Assembly (NCBI GenBank): GCA_964655525.1
Contig: CAZZNE010000001.1
Coordinates: 186,001-250,000, forward strand
Source: DLAJ01 sp964655525
GTDB taxonomy: Bacteria > Bacillota > Clostridia > Lachnospirales > Lachnospiraceae
DNA length: 64,000 nt
Direction of reading: 5' to 3'
Positions 62,784 to 64,000 of the stretch are shown here, piece by piece. The position numbers were made by a program, and so were the translations under genes. Each line of letters opens with the position of its first letter. Position 1 is the first letter of the stretch. Below the pieces are notes generated by a model that saw only the letters and a list, made by a program, of their open reading frames with translations, searched no databases and was not told the origin of the DNA.

Positions 62784-63893
62784 ATGAAACCGAATGTGTT
62801 TTTTTTTATAGGAACGGAAGCGGAATTAATTAAAGTTTTTCCTGTTATGATAGAATGTATGAATCAAGGGGGATTGTGCCATATCATTGCTTCCGGACAG
62901 AATGATCTGACGAGAAGCAGGATTATGAAGGTTCTTCGGCTCAATGGTAAATTTATAGAATTGAGTAAAGAGAGTCAGATAAAAAAGAGCGCTGTCGGAC
63001 TGCTGAAATGGTTTATCAGGACCTATCGCATTGCTATAAATAGTATAGAGGAACATTTTGACAGGGGAGAGCTGGAAGGAGCACCCATGGTAGTGCACGG
63101 GGATACGGTATCTACGTTTATGGGGGCCCGCATCGGGAAAAAGCTGGGATGTCTGGTATGTCATGTAGAAGCGGGGTTGCGATCTCATCATTTATTTAAT
63201 CCGTTTCCGGAAGAGATAGACCGGCTGCTCACTAGCAGGGTAGCCAGACTGCATTTTGCTCCGGGAGACGAGCCGGAGAAAAACTTAAAAAAGGTCAAGG
63301 GAAAAGTGATCAATACAAAGCAGAATACTTTGTTAGACAGTCTCAGATTTTCGGAGCGTATTCCGATTCAGAGCAATATTGAGGAAATTCTTGAAGAGGA
63401 TTACTTTATTTTTGTAATGCATAGGCAGGAAAATTTAGCTAACAAGAAGTTTGTATGTGATGTGGTAACTGAAATTACGAAAATTACTGAGCATCATAAA
63501 TGTGTAATTATTTTGCATGAAATTACCCGAAATGCATTTGAAAGGTTTGGCCTGATGGACAAGCTAAAAATAAATAACAATATTATTTTACAGCCTAGAG
63601 TAGACTACTTTGATTTTATGAAATTATTACAAAATTCGCATTTTGTGATTACGGATGGTGGAAGCAATCAGGAGGAATTATTTTATATGAAAAAGCCGTG
63701 CCTGATCATGCGAAAAACAACAGAGCGCACCGAGGGGCTTGGAGTAAATGCACGGCTATTTAGCGGCGAGGCCTCGGATATCGGTGCGTTTGTAGCCGCG
63801 GTTGAACATGGAAAGGTGAGATCCGTGAAGGAGGTTTTGGAAGGGAACCCATCACGAATGATAGCGGAAGAATTATTGAAAGATATTTTATGA
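62784..63893 (+). CDS. WecB-type UDP-N-acetylglucosamine 2-epimerase family protein
   Basis: 369 aa from ATG 62784, with GAGG at 62770-62773; an ATG at 62742 in frame would overlap the previous gene and add 14 charged residues. Motifs: NVFFFIGTEAELIKVFPVM, PMVVHGDTVSTFMGARIG, CHVEAGLRSHHLFNPFPEEIDR (about 124-145), VMHRQEN (about 212), ITDGGSNQEELFYMKKP (about 288-304) and RKTTERTEG. WecB interconverts UDP-GlcNAc and UDP-ManNAc; NeuC-type relatives hydrolyse to ManNAc. The usual TDSGG is TDGGS here. Either product would suit the NeuB-like synthase at 40.9 kb or a ManNAc-containing chain. Confidence 0.82.
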   Translation: MKPNVFFFIGTEAELIKVFPVMIECMNQGGLCHIIASGQNDLTRSRIMKVLRLNGKFIELSKESQIKKSAVGLLKWFIRTYRIAINSIEEHFDRGELEGAPMVVHGDTVSTFMGARIGKKLGCLVCHVEAGLRSHHLFNPFPEEIDRLLTSRVARLHFAPGDEPEKNLKKVKGKVINTKQNTLLDSLRFSERIPIQSNIEEILEEDYFIFVMHRQENLANKKFVCDVVTEITKITEHHKCVIILHEITRNAFERFGLMDKLKINNNIILQPRVDYFDFMKLLQNSHFVITDGGSNQEELFYMKKPCLIMRKTTERTEGLGVNARLFSGEASDIGAFVAAVEHGKVRSVKEVLEGNPSRMIAEELLKDIL

Positions 63894-63930
63894 AGTGAGA
63901 AACTAATTTTTAAAATACGGAGGTGGCAAA

Positions 63931-64000
63931 TTGGAAATTGATATAAAAAATAATTCAAACTATTTTTGGAGAATAATATTTACTTTTTTTATTGCATACA
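63931..64000 (+). CDS. Start of a probable membrane protein (3' truncated by window)
   Basis: TTG 63931 with GGAGGTGG at 63919-63926 starts a frame open to the window edge. The 23 residues seen are MEIDIKNNSNYFWRII followed by hydrophobic FTFFIAY, as at the beginning of a first membrane helix. Too little to assign; a Wzx or polymerase-type protein would fit the position but nothing shows it. Very AT-rich. Confidence 0.6.
   Translation, partial: MEIDIKNNSNYFWRIIFTFFIAY

Overview
This window is one uninterrupted surface-glycan biosynthesis locus. Every convincing gene lies on the + strand, most are spaced by under 60 bp or overlap, and both ends run into further genes. AGGAGG-type ribosome sites, frequent GTG/TTG starts, moderate GC and the family mix point to an anaerobic Firmicute of Lachnospiraceae type. 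That placement is inference and I cannot name a genus. I saw no rRNA, tRNA, CRISPR array or transposase.

Layout. 1-4.6 kb: pseudaminic acid genes (5'-truncated pseC, pseF, pseI and a PseH-PseG fusion), then wecE. 5.8-13.4 kb: multi-membrane GT-C-like proteins, a GNAT, a polyprenyl-phosphate GT2 and an O-antigen-ligase/polymerase-like protein. 13.4-21.2 kb: a bacillosamine-type set (PglF-, PglE- and PglC-like), a FemAB-like acyltransferase, a GT4 and a UDP-GlcNAc 6-dehydrogenase. The PglC-like gene ends inside a 60-bp tandem repeat interrupted by a 100-N assembly gap. 21.2-26.3 kb: two membrane proteins, one broken at a run of nine G, then a UDP-HexNAc(A) 4-epimerase. 26.3-35.3 kb: GT4s alternating with two AsnB-type amidotransferases, a second FemAB-like protein and a deacetylase-like protein. 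35.3-41.8 kb: a repeat-filled gap, a PglK-like ABC flippase, a DUF6020-like protein, a capsule-type protein and a short NeuB-family synthase. 41.8-49.2 kb: GtrII-like protein, a second (WbaP/WcaJ-type) initiating transferase, a GT2 and two GT-C-like proteins. 49.2-54.4 kb: a tightly coupled aldolase, HAD phosphatase, TPP enzyme and sugar reductase/epimerase module ending at a terminator. 54.4-64 kb: GT2, GT4, WbsX, GT8-like and GtrB-like transferases, a WecB-type 2-epimerase and the start of a membrane protein. The last 5 kb is visibly more AT-rich.

How it may work. Nucleotide-sugar genes could supply CMP-pseudaminic acid, dTDP-Fuc4N(Ac), a UDP-bacillosamine-type sugar, UDP-HexNAcA (possibly amidated by the AsnB proteins) and ManNAc. 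Two initiating phosphoglycosyl transferases start chains on undecaprenyl phosphate. Cytoplasmic GT2/GT4 enzymes extend them and the ABC transporter flips them. Three DPM1-like GT2s could load single sugars on polyprenyl phosphate for the many GT-C-like proteins acting outside the membrane. The Wzy/WaaL-like protein could polymerise or ligate.

Most unusual points: a candidate phase-variable poly-G tract; a structured intergenic repeat in three copies with a compensatory base-pair change; the 49-54 kb module, whose product I cannot assign; two tandem hairpin arrays; and a promoter laid directly over a terminator.
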